From Burkholderiaceae bacterium (GTDB lineage: Bacteria > Pseudomonadota > Gammaproteobacteria > Burkholderiales > Burkholderiaceae): a DNA stretch of 64,000 bases. The stretch spans positions 1-64,000 of the forward strand of contig CANFMT010000013.1 of the NCBI GenBank assembly GCA_947448415.1, written 5' to 3'. A model generated the notes under the pieces. The model saw only the letters and a list, made by a program, of their open reading frames with translations, was not told where the DNA came from and ran no database searches. This document shows, piece after piece, positions 1 to 9,202 of this stretch; the stretch's first letter is position 1, and each line of letters opens with the position of its first letter. Position numbers and translations under genes: made by a program.

Positions 1-1368
1 GCTACCTTGATTGAAGATATTTCATCGGTCAAACAACTGCTCAGCGCCGCCGAAGCTAAGAATGAAACTGGCTTATCTGCCAAAGAAGCAGTTATTCAAG
101 AATTGCGTACTGCTTATGAGAATGCCCAAAAGACCAATGAAGAGTTAGAGCGTAGGTTGGTTTTGGAGATTGAAAATAGCTTGCAGCAGAAAGTCACATA
201 CCAATTTCAAGAAGCTCAATTGCAAGAATTACACGCCCTTAAGGAAGAGCTAATGCTCAAGGGTAGAGAGCTTTCATTTGTGATTGATTCGCAAAATACC
301 CTTGAATCTAATGGATTATTAAAAGCCACAGTAAGGGCGTTGGAGGATAAGGAGCGTGTAATAAATGAATTATCCTCTGCACTAAATGCCTATCGTGAAG
401 CATACGAGCGGTTAAGTATCTTTAAAAATAGAATTAATAAGTTAATTCAGTTAGAAAGCGTTAAAAATAGTTTGCGTAATTTTTGTAGGCCAAAAATTGG
501 TAATTTGTATCAACATGAACCAAGGGAAATTAATCTTAGCAGTTCTTATTATAGGAAAAGGAAGTTAACAAGTACCCCAAAATTATCAATTGTCACGCCA
601 TCGTTCAATCAAGGACATTTTATTGGTCGAACCATAGAAAGTATTTTGGATCAAAATTATGAGAATTTGGAATACATTATTCAAGATGGTGGTTCAGGCG
701 ATAGTACCGTTAGTGTTATACAAGGATATGATGATTTGCACGACATCACTTGGGAGTCCGTAAAAGATAATGGCCAGTCACATGCCTTAAATCTCGGATT
801 TAATAAGTGTTCTGGCGATGTTATGGCCTGGGTTAATTCTGATGATGTTCTTTTGCCAGGGGCGATAGAGACTGTAATTTCATACCTCAATAAACACCCA
901 GAAGTAGATGTGGTTTATGGCAATAGATTACTTATTGACGAATCTGATTTGATGATAGGGCGATGGATATTACCCGGTCATGATGATGAAGTATTAAGTT
1001 TTGCAGATTATGTACCTCAAGAAACTATGTTTTTCAGGCGGAGTATATGGGAGGCTAGCGGAGGGAAGATCGATGAGAATTTTAGGTTTGCAATGGACTG
1101 GGATCTAATTTTAAGATTTAGAGAGGCGGGTGCAAAATTTGCCCATATACCTCGATATATTGGAAGTTTTAGAATTCATGAAAGTCAAAAAACATCAGCA
1201 CAAATCAATGAAGTGGGAATGGGGGAGATGAATTTATTAAGAGAGAGGTGTCTTGGGCATGTTCCCGATCACACTGAAATTAACAAAAAAATTACACCAT
1301 TTTTAATTAAACATAAGATTAAGCACGCAAATTTAACATTTAAAGAATTTATAAGGAGAAGGTTGTGA
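1..1368 (+). CDS. Family 2 glycosyltransferase with N-terminal coiled coil (5' partial)
   Basis: The frame is open from base 1, so the gene probably starts upstream; the track's TTG at base 7 is only the first usable codon. About 160 residues at the N-terminus are charged and heptad-like (rich in Glu, Leu and Lys), consistent with a coiled coil. A GT-A domain follows, with the nucleotide-sugar entry motif SIVTPSFNQG near residue 193 of the track ORF, DGGSGDST, and the metal-binding NSDD near residue 278. The family moves a sugar from a nucleotide donor at the cytoplasmic side of envelope glycan assembly. The coiled coil may mediate oligomerisation or docking to other glycosyltransferases (inference). 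The donor and acceptor sugars cannot be read from sequence. The stop overlaps the start of the next gene. Confidence 0.85.
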   Translation, partial: ATLIEDISSVKQLLSAAEAKNETGLSAKEAVIQELRTAYENAQKTNEELERRLVLEIENSLQQKVTYQFQEAQLQELHALKEELMLKGRELSFVIDSQNTLESNGLLKATVRALEDKERVINELSSALNAYREAYERLSIFKNRINKLIQLESVKNSLRNFCRPKIGNLYQHEPREINLSSSYYRKRKLTSTPKLSIVTPSFNQGHFIGRTIESILDQNYENLEYIIQDGGSGDSTVSVIQGYDDLHDITWESVKDNGQSHALNLGFNKCSGDVMAWVNSDDVLLPGAIETVISYLNKHPEVDVVYGNRLLIDESDLMIGRWILPGHDDEVLSFADYVPQETMFFRRSIWEASGGKIDENFRFAMDWDLILRFREAGAKFAHIPRYIGSFRIHESQKTSAQINEVGMGEMNLLRERCLGHVPDHTEINKKITPFLIKHKIKHANLTFKEFIRRRL

Positions 1369-1730
1369 GAAAGATTTTTATAGCATTAATTTTAGGTTCA
1401 TTGCTCTTAGTCGCTGCTTGTGCTCCAAAAGAAGTTGGGAGAAGTTATTATCCAAGCGGAAAATTAAAATCTGAAGCTGTAATAGTCAATGGATTATTGC
1501 AGGGCCCATCAACCATGTTTTATGAGAATGGGAAAAAGATGGGGGAGGCAAATTATGAAGGCGGTGTTCTCAATGGTAAATCCATCTCTTATTATGAAAA
1601 TGGAAAAATGAAGGGGGAGGCTGCATATAAATTTGGTGTATTAGATGGTGAAACAAAAAGCTGGAATGAAAATGGTGAATTAACGGGTACTGCCAAATTT
1701 GAAAATGGTTTAGATATTTCGAATAGGTGA
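1365..1730 (+). CDS. Lipoprotein with MORN/YwqK-like repeats
   Basis: A 121-residue protein starting at a GTG that overlaps the previous stop by 4 bases. The N-terminus is a lipoprotein signal with lipobox LVAAC, so Cys19 should be lipidated. The rest is four copies of a roughly 23-residue unit around YENGK...GEA.Y..GVLNG, the pattern of MORN-like repeats in the YwqK family. In that family the repeats form a beta sheet that may bind lipids or proteins. Its place inside a polysaccharide locus suggests an envelope role, but the function is unknown. The YwqK label of antitoxin is historical and no toxin gene is adjacent. Confidence 0.75.
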   Translation: MRKIFIALILGSLLLVAACAPKEVGRSYYPSGKLKSEAVIVNGLLQGPSTMFYENGKKMGEANYEGGVLNGKSISYYENGKMKGEAAYKFGVLDGETKSWNENGELTGTAKFENGLDISNR

Positions 1731-1734
1731 TTTT

Positions 1735-4461
1735 TTGAATTCTTTATTTTTAATTTTAATAATATATGCGTGTCTGTTTTTAATAGGATTTTCATTTCTA
1801 AAATTAATAAAAAATTCAATATTATCTAAATATGAAATAATTCTGATTTCTCCCGCTTTTGGGCTCTCAATTTCTATTATATTAATTTTTATTTTAAGTA
1901 GACTTGGTCTTTCGGCTCAAAAAATAGCGAATTTTATTAACATTCCATTTCTAATTATGTTAATAATTTTACTATATTTTGAAACTAAGGTAATTATTAA
2001 AAATTATAGAAATATATTTTTATGCATAATTTTTATTTTAAGCATTATATCTTTGTTTGCTTGGCCAATTTATTATTATGATTTAAATTGGCTTAGTTAT
2101 TCAAATGATGATATGGGTAATTATTCATTAGCAGCCCAAAGATTATATGAAAAGGGCTATTACTCTCCAGTAGATATAAATTCCACACTATACGGAAAAT
2201 CTTATTCAGATATTTATTGGTATTTTCACGTATTCACAGGGGTAAGGCCAGGAAGTGACCTCTTTCTAGCGATTATATGGGCGCTAACAGGAATTAATGC
2301 TAATTTAATATTCATGCCAGCAGTTATAGCTTTAAACTTAGTTTTAATATCAGCAATGTCCTCTCTGGTACTAAGTTCAGGAGGCACTAAAAAAGCAGCA
2401 TCAATAGCTATTTTGCTTTTAGCTTTATCGCCTTTGAATACATTTGCAATGTTACAGCAACTCATTGGGCAAATTGGCGGCTTAATATTAATGATTTCTT
2501 CTATATTTTTTTTGAGAAATATAGATGGAAAAATTGAATTTATTCTACGAAATTCGCTCCCTATAGCAATATGCATTACAGCCTTGCTAATTTGGTATCC
2601 GGAGTTAACGCCATTTCTTTTTCTTGGATTTATTATTTATATAGTAGGAAATTACTTAAGTAAGAAAATAATCTGGATACCGTACCTAAAGCTTATTGCT
2701 GTAGCTGTAATATTTACACTAATACTTACTAATACTTATTTTATTGATTTTTTAAATTTTTTATTAATACAATCGAAAACTGGATTTACTAAGGATCTGT
2801 CGAGTTCTGTCAGCTTTCCGTATTTTATGTTACCAAGTGGTATTGCGGCATTTTGGGGGTTTTTATCATTTAGCCCTAATTATTTTGAGCCAATTTTATC
2901 TTTTACAATTTTTCTAGGAATATTTTATACAATATATTTCTTGGCTTTTGTAATTCCAACGCAAATAAAAAAGTTTAATTTTTTATCTTGTATTTTAATT
3001 ACCATGGCTATTATGGCGATATTATTATTTATCGAAAAAAGAGATTTTGCTTTATTTAAAGTTGTAATGTATATGCAGCCATTTTTTATTGGGATATTAG
3101 CAATTCATTGGGGTAAAAAAAATTGTAATAAATTTATATCAATACCATTATTGATTATTTTAATTACTGGAATGTTTATCAATCAACAACATTATATAAA
3201 AAAGAGTGTAAATGATTTTGGAATTGGCGTCCCAATGGGGTATCTATCAAACACTAGATTAGGTTACTATGAAATTTTAAAGCAGATGAGCTCAGCAAAG
3301 GAATACATATTAGACACTACAAATATAGTAAATGCTAAGTATCAGGCGCTAGCGTCCAAAGGAATTAGTATTTATTTTTCTTCAAGGCCAATGTTTTTTA
3401 ATATAAGCCCATCTGTTGATGATATTCAACAATATGATAATGAGCAGATATATAAAAATAAATTTAAAATCTTGAAGAATAAACTTATTTCTAATAAAGA
3501 TTTAAATTACATCACATTTATTAATCCTGCTGATCCATTTAATGCTGACAAACAAAAATTTCCTTTTAAATATGAGATAAACAGCTCAGAAAAAAATATT
3601 CTTTCATTTATACACTCCGATCTAGGAAATCACTACTACCTTGGTGATCCGAGATATATTGCTTATTACCCACCCGAACATGATCCAATGTTCATTGGAA
3701 AAAAATTTAATGCCTTAGGTCGATATATATTGTTCGAGGTAAAAAATAAATCAGAGAAGCCAAGAATTGTTTTTGATATAACCAGTACACTCAATAAGCA
3801 GGACAAAAGTAGCTTACCTAATCCCTTAGTCAATGAAAGTGAAGTTCCAATTATAGGTCGAGGATCCGCAAGAGTTAGTAGTGATAATTTTGAACTAAAA
3901 AAAATCGGTGATAATTATTTTTTAATGGTTGATATGAATAGGGAGCCGAAAAAATTTGCCATTAATAGATCTGGATTAATGAATTTATATAACAAAAATA
4001 TTAGCTTGGACTCAAGAAGGATTACTACTTTTGTAAGAGATATTTCATTGATAACAAAGATGGAATATGAGAAATTTAAAGTTAGAGAAATTAGAACTTT
4101 CCCAAAAGATCTACAAAATAAGTACCTAGAATACTCTGGAATATATGAAGATGGCTGGATCTCAGAAAATTCATTTTTTATTTTAGCCGCAGATAACAAA
4201 AGTGAATCTCTCAAATTATCAGGATTTATTCCGCTAATTAATGATAAAAAATTTAACCTAAATATTGACATAATAATCGATGGGAAGAAAATACATAGTA
4301 GTATTCTGGATATTGGAGAGTTTGATATTAGAATACCGAATATATCAACTGGAAAAAAGCAAAAAATTGTTATTAATTTCAGTAGCTCACAAATCCTTCC
4401 AGGTCTAGATGGAAGAATTATTTCAGCAAAAATTAAACATATAGGCTTTAATAATGATTAA
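1735..4461 (+). CDS. Large GT-C-like polytopic membrane protein
   Basis: A 908-residue protein starting at TTG, chosen because AGGTGA lies just upstream and no in-frame ATG fits. Residues 1 to about 500 are a series of hydrophobic helices, perhaps 12-14. A polar loop near residue 120 contains SNDDMGNY, resembling the acidic motif in the first extracytoplasmic loop of GT-C transferases. Residues 500-908 are soluble with beta-rich character. GT-C enzymes use polyprenyl-phosphate sugars as donors in the periplasm. The next gene encodes a GtrB-like enzyme that could supply such a donor and overlaps this one by 8 bases, so the two probably work together (inference). Base composition is very AT-rich, unlike genes after 6376. 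It could also be a glucan-modifying membrane protein without transferase activity. Confidence 0.6.
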   Translation: MNSLFLILIIYACLFLIGFSFLKLIKNSILSKYEIILISPAFGLSISIILIFILSRLGLSAQKIANFINIPFLIMLIILLYFETKVIIKNYRNIFLCIIFILSIISLFAWPIYYYDLNWLSYSNDDMGNYSLAAQRLYEKGYYSPVDINSTLYGKSYSDIYWYFHVFTGVRPGSDLFLAIIWALTGINANLIFMPAVIALNLVLISAMSSLVLSSGGTKKAASIAILLLALSPLNTFAMLQQLIGQIGGLILMISSIFFLRNIDGKIEFILRNSLPIAICITALLIWYPELTPFLFLGFIIYIVGNYLSKKIIWIPYLKLIAVAVIFTLILTNTYFIDFLNFLLIQSKTGFTKDLSSSVSFPYFMLPSGIAAFWGFLSFSPNYFEPILSFTIFLGIFYTIYFLAFVIPTQIKKFNFLSCILITMAIMAILLFIEKRDFALFKVVMYMQPFFIGILAIHWGKKNCNKFISIPLLIILITGMFINQQHYIKKSVNDFGIGVPMGYLSNTRLGYYEILKQMSSAKEYILDTTNIVNAKYQALASKGISIYFSSRPMFFNISPSVDDIQQYDNEQIYKNKFKILKNKLISNKDLNYITFINPADPFNADKQKFPFKYEINSSEKNILSFIHSDLGNHYYLGDPRYIAYYPPEHDPMFIGKKFNALGRYILFEVKNKSEKPRIVFDITSTLNKQDKSSLPNPLVNESEVPIIGRGSARVSSDNFELKKIGDNYFLMVDMNREPKKFAINRSGLMNLYNKNISLDSRRITTFVRDISLITKMEYEKFKVREIRTFPKDLQNKYLEYSGIYEDGWISENSFFILAADNKSESLKLSGFIPLINDKKFNLNIDIIIDGKKIHSSILDIGEFDIRIPNISTGKKQKIVINFSSSQILPGLDGRIISAKIKHIGFNND

Positions 4462-5407
4462 AAAAACAGATTTGTCAATTATTGTTCCAGTCTATAACGA
4501 AGAGCTTAATATAGGTCCATTTCTCGAGAGGCTTGAATTGGCCCTATCTTCAATAAATGTAAATTATGAAATAATTTTTGCATTGGATCCCTCACGCGAT
4601 AGAAGTGAGGAAATTATTTTGGAAGAAATAAAGCGTAATACTAATATAAGGTTACTCGCGTTTTCGCGAAGGTTTGGCCAGCCTGCTGCTACTATAGCCG
4701 GAATTTTAAACTGCATTGGAGATGCATGCGTAGTTATTGATGTTGACCTCCAAGATCCTCCAGAATTAATCATACCTATGTATGAACTTATGCAAACTGG
4801 ATACGACGTTGTGTATGCTAAGAGAAGAACTCGCAATGGAGAGACATTAATCAAAAAGTTAATTGCCCATGTCGGATATTTTTTAATTAACAAATTCAGT
4901 GATGTAAAAATTCCTCGTAACACTGGAGATTTTAGAATTATGTCTCGTCGTGTTTTGGAGCAACTTCGTGCACTTAACGAGTCTCATGGATTTCTGAGGG
5001 GTTTAGTAGCATATATTGGATTCAAACAAACTTTTATTGAATATGATCGTGACGCAAGATTTTCAGGTAGGGGTAACTATAATCGCTTGGTAGGTTCTTT
5101 GAAAATCGGTCTTAACGGCTTAATTAGTTTTAGTTCAAAACCGCTTTTTGTCATGTCTATTACAGGCTTCCTTCTCGCGGGGGCAAGTTTTCTTCTTGGT
5201 GGGTGGTATTTCCTCCAAAAAATCTTAGGATTTAATCTTACACCTGGGCTCTCGACTACTGTTTTGCTCATCTCTTTTTTCTCTGGAGTTCAGCTTTTAG
5301 GGCTTGGGTTGATAGGTGAATATGTTGGGCGAATTTACGATGAAGTAAAACGCAGGCCTATGTATATTATTGATAAAAAAATTAATTTTAATGATGATTT
5401 TAAGTAA
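4454..5407 (+). CDS. GtrB/ArnC-like polyprenyl-phosphate glycosyltransferase
   Basis: A 317-residue protein with a DPM1-like GT-A domain: SIIVPVYNEELNI near the N-terminus, then DVDLQDPPE as the DxD region near residue 98. Two hydrophobic helices follow (about 232-258 and 268-295), the usual GtrB layout. Family members transfer a sugar from a nucleotide donor to undecaprenyl phosphate at the inner membrane. The start overlaps the GT-C-like gene upstream, which is the natural user of such a lipid-linked sugar. The identity of the sugar is unknown. Confidence 0.8.
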   Translation: MIKKTDLSIIVPVYNEELNIGPFLERLELALSSINVNYEIIFALDPSRDRSEEIILEEIKRNTNIRLLAFSRRFGQPAATIAGILNCIGDACVVIDVDLQDPPELIIPMYELMQTGYDVVYAKRRTRNGETLIKKLIAHVGYFLINKFSDVKIPRNTGDFRIMSRRVLEQLRALNESHGFLRGLVAYIGFKQTFIEYDRDARFSGRGNYNRLVGSLKIGLNGLISFSSKPLFVMSITGFLLAGASFLLGGWYFLQKILGFNLTPGLSTTVLLISFFSGVQLLGLGLIGEYVGRIYDEVKRRPMYIIDKKINFNDDFK

Positions 5408-5431
5408 AAAATCTTTGTATTTAATATTTCA

Positions 5432-5458
5432 CGATTTATGCTATAAAACTATAAATCG
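5432..5458 (+). terminator. AT-rich hairpin, weak terminator candidate
   Basis: An 8-bp inverted repeat, CGATTTAT / ATAAATCG, with an 11-base loop sits in the 77-base gap between the GtrB-like gene and the methyltransferase. It is followed by a T-containing tract rather than a clean T run, so termination would be weak. Confidence 0.3.
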
Positions 5459-5484
5459 CTTTATATTCTGTTATTAAAAATAAA

Positions 5485-6222
5485 ATGAAAAAAAATAAAC
5501 CAAATGAAAGCGGCCAAACAAAAAAATCAGCTGAAAAAAATGCCGATTTTTTTCTTAACAATTATGAAGAATATAGAGATAATGTAAATTCATTAGACTC
5601 CTATGCTGCAATGTCCTTGGCATTAAGTGAAGAGCTGGGTTCGGTGAATTATTTATTGGATATAGGTAATGGGGGTGTATTTGACTACAAAACCTCTTCT
5701 ATTAATAAAATTGTGGGTTTAGATTTATTTTTAGACAAGCTTCCTGGGGGTGCCCAAATTCCTAAAAATGTTGAAATGATTCAAGGAAGTGCTTTGAATA
5801 TTCCTGCTAACCTTAATGGATTTGATACTGTAGTTATGGTGATGTTGATTCATCATTTGGTTGGTACTTCAGTATTTGACTGCATAGAAAATATTAAGAG
5901 AGCGATATCTGAGGCATATAGAGTTTTAAGCCCTGGTGGTAAGCTTGTGATTATGGAGTCGTGTGTTCCAGAATGGTTTTATAAATTTGAAAAGGTTGTA
6001 TATAAGCCCGCATCATTCCTAATAGAAAAATTAATTAATCATCCACCCACCCTTCAGTACCCATCGGCATTTTTAGTAAGCTTGATAGATGAGGCGGGTT
6101 TCGAAAACATTTCCAGTAATAATATTCCGCTTGGTAAATATATTTTGCAATTTGGTATTAAGTGCCCAACTTGGGTTACTCCTGTTCAGCCAGTGTTATT
6201 TTCCGCAATAAAACCTCGATAA
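5485..6222 (+). CDS. Class I SAM-dependent methyltransferase
   Basis: A 245-residue protein with a Rossmann methyltransferase core: the glycine-rich LLDIGNGG near residue 58, the acidic VGLDLF after beta 2, then VVMVMLIHHLVG and the post-core motif VLSPGGKLVIMES. It probably methylates a small molecule or a glycan; the C-terminal third does not identify the substrate. It is the last gene of the AT-rich segment and is separated from the heptose operon by 153 bases that include a promoter. No convincing ribosome binding site is visible ahead of the ATG, as expected in such AT-rich DNA. Ubiquinone-type methyltransferases share this fold, but the surroundings favour glycan decoration (inference). 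Confidence 0.7.
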   Translation: MKKNKPNESGQTKKSAEKNADFFLNNYEEYRDNVNSLDSYAAMSLALSEELGSVNYLLDIGNGGVFDYKTSSINKIVGLDLFLDKLPGGAQIPKNVEMIQGSALNIPANLNGFDTVVMVMLIHHLVGTSVFDCIENIKRAISEAYRVLSPGGKLVIMESCVPEWFYKFEKVVYKPASFLIEKLINHPPTLQYPSAFLVSLIDEAGFENISSNNIPLGKYILQFGIKCPTWVTPVQPVLFSAIKPR

Positions 6223-6295
6223 TTTTCAAGTAATTACAATGTCTTTTATTCAGCATATATTTGACAACATAACAAATTAAATTTTCTATATTTCC

Positions 6296-6323
6296 TTGAC
6301 ATGTTTTTAGGCATTCTTAATAC
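6296..6323 (+). promoter_or_regulatory. Sigma70-type promoter for the heptose operon
   Basis: TTGACA at 6296-6301, a 16-base spacer, and TAATAC at 6318-6323. It is the best promoter match in the 153-base gap and lies about 50 bases ahead of the epimerase ATG at 6376. The genes downstream overlap or abut up to 12740, so this promoter could drive them all. Confidence 0.6.
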
Positions 6324-6375
6324 CATCTTCCACATTAATATTTGTTGATTTTTTATTTTTTTAGGTTTTCAAACC

Positions 6376-7341
6376 ATGAATTCATTTCGAAGTTATTTGG
6401 TTACTGGCTGCGCCGGCTTTATAGGTAGCACTTTAGTGGACCGGCTTTTGTTGGGTGGGCATGAAGTTATCGGCATTGATAATTTTTCAACCGGACAGCG
6501 TCGCTTCTTGGAGTGGGCTCTTAAGAGTCCCAATTTTAAATTAATAGAAACTGATCTTCTAGATCTAGATTCCTTGAAAATGGCTTTTGCTGGTGGAGAG
6601 ATGGTGTTTCATTTGGCTGCTAATGCAGATGTTCGCTTTGGTACGGATCACCCTCGGAGAGATTTAGAGCAAAACACGATTGCAACATATAACGTTCTTG
6701 AGGCAATGCGCGCCAATGGGATCAAAAAGATTGCATTCTCTTCAACGGGCTCTGTGTATGGCGAGGCAGTCGTAATACCAACCCCTGAGGATGGTCCATT
6801 TCCGATTCAAACCTCCCTCTATGGCGCATCTAAAGCTGCTTGTGAGGGCCTCATTTCTGCTTATTGCGAGGGGTTTGGTTTTCAGTCTTGGATTTTCCGT
6901 TTTGTCTCCATTCTTGGCGAGCGTTATACCCATGGGCATATCTTTGATTTTTATCAAAAACTGATGAAAGACCCAACTCAATTAGAGGTATTGGGAAATG
7001 GTAAGCAGCGTAAGTCTTACTTATATGTCCAAGACTGCATTGATGCAATATTGGTAGCGACTCAAAAGGCGCAAGATAAGGTAAATATTTTCAATTTAGG
7101 TGTGGATGGCTATTGTGAAGTGAACAATTCCATTGGGTGGATTTCTAAAGAGCTTGGTGTGGCTCCAGAGCTTAAATATACGGGCGGTGAGCGTGGATGG
7201 ATTGGTGATAACCCTTTTATTTTCTTAGATACGCAAAAAATAAATTCCCTGGGATGGAAGCCAAAGGTTTCTATCGAAGAGGGTGTCATTAAGACAGTGG
7301 AATATTTACGAGCAAATGAATGGGTATTTGAGGCACGCTGA
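6376..7341 (+). CDS. NAD-dependent nucleotide-sugar epimerase/dehydratase
   Basis: An extended short-chain dehydrogenase of 321 residues. The NAD-binding GxxGxxG is at residues 11-17 (GCAGFIG) and the catalytic Tyr149/Lys153 are in YGASK, preceded by the Ser/Thr motif SSTGSVYG. The closest recognisable group is UDP-glucose 4-epimerase-like enzymes, which act on nucleotide sugars through a 4-keto intermediate. It opens the heptose operon and its stop overlaps the next start (TGATG), so it may modify the NDP-heptose made by the downstream genes or make another residue of the same glycan. The exact substrate cannot be assigned. Confidence 0.8.
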   Translation: MNSFRSYLVTGCAGFIGSTLVDRLLLGGHEVIGIDNFSTGQRRFLEWALKSPNFKLIETDLLDLDSLKMAFAGGEMVFHLAANADVRFGTDHPRRDLEQNTIATYNVLEAMRANGIKKIAFSSTGSVYGEAVVIPTPEDGPFPIQTSLYGASKAACEGLISAYCEGFGFQSWIFRFVSILGERYTHGHIFDFYQKLMKDPTQLEVLGNGKQRKSYLYVQDCIDAILVATQKAQDKVNIFNLGVDGYCEVNNSIGWISKELGVAPELKYTGGERGWIGDNPFIFLDTQKINSLGWKPKVSIEEGVIKTVEYLRANEWVFEAR

Positions 7342-8195
7342 TGACTTCACGATTGGGTCTAATCACTGGCGCTTCAAGAGGTCTGGGCGCGCACCTCGCA
7401 AGTAGATTTTGGCACGCTGGGTGGAGTTTGGTGTTGGTGGCACGCGATGAGTGTGCTCTTATTAGTGCTTGTGACGCATTCGAAGATAGACCTTCACAGA
7501 CCCTTGAATTGGTTTCATGTGACCTTGCATCCAACGATCAAATTAAAAAACTGTCAATTTCCCTTAAAGAAAAATATCAGTTCTTAGATCTTCTGATTAA
7601 TAATGCCGCAATTCAGGGTCCGATTGGGCTTCTGGAGAAGAATGATTTTGATGATTGGATTGGGGCCTTACAAATTAATTTATTGGCGCCGATTTTGCTC
7701 TGCAAGGAGCTTATTCCACTGCTAAACCATGGGTCAAATGCATCGATCATTAATCTATCTGGCGGCGGTGCTACTGGGCCTAGGCCAAACTTTAGCTCTT
7801 ACGCATCATCAAAAGCAGCTTTAGTGCGATTTAGCGAGACCCTTGCTGATGAGTTAAAGCCTCAAAATATTAGAGTCAATTGCATAGCTCCGGGGGCTAT
7901 GAAAACCGATATGCTTGAAGAGGTCTTGGTATCTTTTGGGAATGCAGGTGAACGCGAGCTAGAAATAGCAAAAAAAGTATTTTCTGAGGGTGGCGCATCC
8001 ATGGATAGGGTTGCTGATCTTGCCCTCTTTTTATCTGATGGTGCAAGCAAAGGCATTACAGGAAAGTTGATCAGTGCTGTATGGGATAACTGGGAGGAGT
8101 GGCCTAATCATATTGAATCACTGGATAAGAGTGATGCCTATACTTTGAGGCGAATAGTGGGCCGCGACCGTGGTTTTAATTGGGGCGATAAATGA
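7341..8195 (+). CDS. Classical SDR oxidoreductase
   Basis: A 284-residue protein. The cofactor motif GASRGLG is at residues 10-16, followed by NNAA in the mid region and the catalytic Tyr154/Lys158 in YASSK. The unusual feature is a tail of about 40 residues past the core, rich in charged and aromatic residues (WDNWEEWPNH). Start and stop overlap both neighbours, so translation is probably coupled. In a sugar operon such an enzyme may reduce or oxidise a keto-sugar intermediate together with the adjacent epimerase and Gfo/Idh enzyme (inference). Substrate unknown. Confidence 0.75.
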   Translation: MTSRLGLITGASRGLGAHLASRFWHAGWSLVLVARDECALISACDAFEDRPSQTLELVSCDLASNDQIKKLSISLKEKYQFLDLLINNAAIQGPIGLLEKNDFDDWIGALQINLLAPILLCKELIPLLNHGSNASIINLSGGGATGPRPNFSSYASSKAALVRFSETLADELKPQNIRVNCIAPGAMKTDMLEEVLVSFGNAGERELEIAKKVFSEGGASMDRVADLALFLSDGASKGITGKLISAVWDNWEEWPNHIESLDKSDAYTLRRIVGRDRGFNWGDK

Positions 8196-9202
8196 GTGGT
8201 ATTAGGGATATATTTGGCATAGGTATTATTGGCTGCGGATTAATTGGTAAAAAAAGAGCTAGCTCTTTGGGAGCTCAAGGAAAATTGCTTGCCTGCGCTG
8301 ACATTGATTTAAGTAGGGCTCAAAGTTTGGCTTTGCCGCATGATGCTGTCGCCCTTGATAATTGGCGGGATCTATTGATTCGAACCGATATCGATATTGT
8401 TATTGTTTCAACACTACATGATTCTCTTGCCGAAATTACATTGGCCGCCATTAATGCTGGCAAGCATGTTTTGGTAGAAAAGCCTGCTGCAAGATCAGCT
8501 GAAGAATTGGTTCCAGTAATTGCTGCAGCTAAAAAATCCGATATCAAAGTTCATGTGGGATTTAATCACCGCTATCACCGCAGTTTGCAGAAGGCCAAGG
8601 AAATCGTGAGCTCAGGCATATTGGGTGAATTGATGTTTGTTCGCGCTCGTTATGGTCATGGTGCTAGGATTGGTTACGACAAAGAGTGGCGCGCTGATCC
8701 TAAGCTTTCTGGGGGTGGTGAGCTTATAGATCAGGGGCCTCATCTGATTGATCTCTCACGTTGGTTTCTAGGAGACTTTTCTGAGGTGCAAGGGTTTGCC
8801 CATACCTACTATTGGGATATGCCAGTTGATGACAATGGCTTTATGCTGCTAAAAACCCCAAAGAAACAAACGGCATTTTTGCATGCGTCTTGCACGGAAT
8901 GGAAAAATCTCTTTTCTATGGAAATTTATGGCAAAGATGGTAAGTTAGATTTATCTGGGCTAGGCGGTAGCTATGGTTTAGAAAAGTTAACTTATTACAA
9001 GATGCTTCCTCAGATGGGCCCACCAGAAACAACATCCTGGGAGTACCCAATGGCTGATGATTCATGGGCAGTAGAAATGGCAGAGTTCTATCAAGATATT
9101 CTTTTGGATCGCGAGCCAGCTGCAGGTCTCAATGATGCCTATCAAGCATTAAAAATTATTGATCAAATTTATAAGGATTCTGGTTATGATCATTGCGCGT
9201 AG
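8192..9202 (+). CDS. Gfo/Idh/MocA family oxidoreductase
   Basis: A 336-residue protein with an N-terminal Rossmann fold (GIIGCGLIG, residues 11-19), the family hallmark EKP at residues 96-98, and a C-terminal alpha/beta domain starting near residue 125 with GFNHRYH. Members oxidise or reduce sugars, often nucleotide-linked, with NAD(P). The start overlaps the SDR stop by 4 bases. Three consecutive redox enzymes of different families suggest stepwise editing of one sugar, though each could act on separate substrates. Confidence 0.8.
   Translation: MSGIRDIFGIGIIGCGLIGKKRASSLGAQGKLLACADIDLSRAQSLALPHDAVALDNWRDLLIRTDIDIVIVSTLHDSLAEITLAAINAGKHVLVEKPAARSAEELVPVIAAAKKSDIKVHVGFNHRYHRSLQKAKEIVSSGILGELMFVRARYGHGARIGYDKEWRADPKLSGGGELIDQGPHLIDLSRWFLGDFSEVQGFAHTYYWDMPVDDNGFMLLKTPKKQTAFLHASCTEWKNLFSMEIYGKDGKLDLSGLGGSYGLEKLTYYKMLPQMGPPETTSWEYPMADDSWAVEMAEFYQDILLDREPAAGLNDAYQALKIIDQIYKDSGYDHCA

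Noticed and set aside
6261-6266. First TTGACA upstream of the heptose operon
   Set aside because: No good -10 at 16-18 bases; the second TTGACA at 6296 has TAATAC at 16 bases.
8253-8268. 16-bp perfect palindrome AAAGAGCTAGCTCTTT in the Gfo/Idh gene
   Set aside because: About one such palindrome is expected by chance in 64 kb, and it is loop-free with no neighbouring structure.
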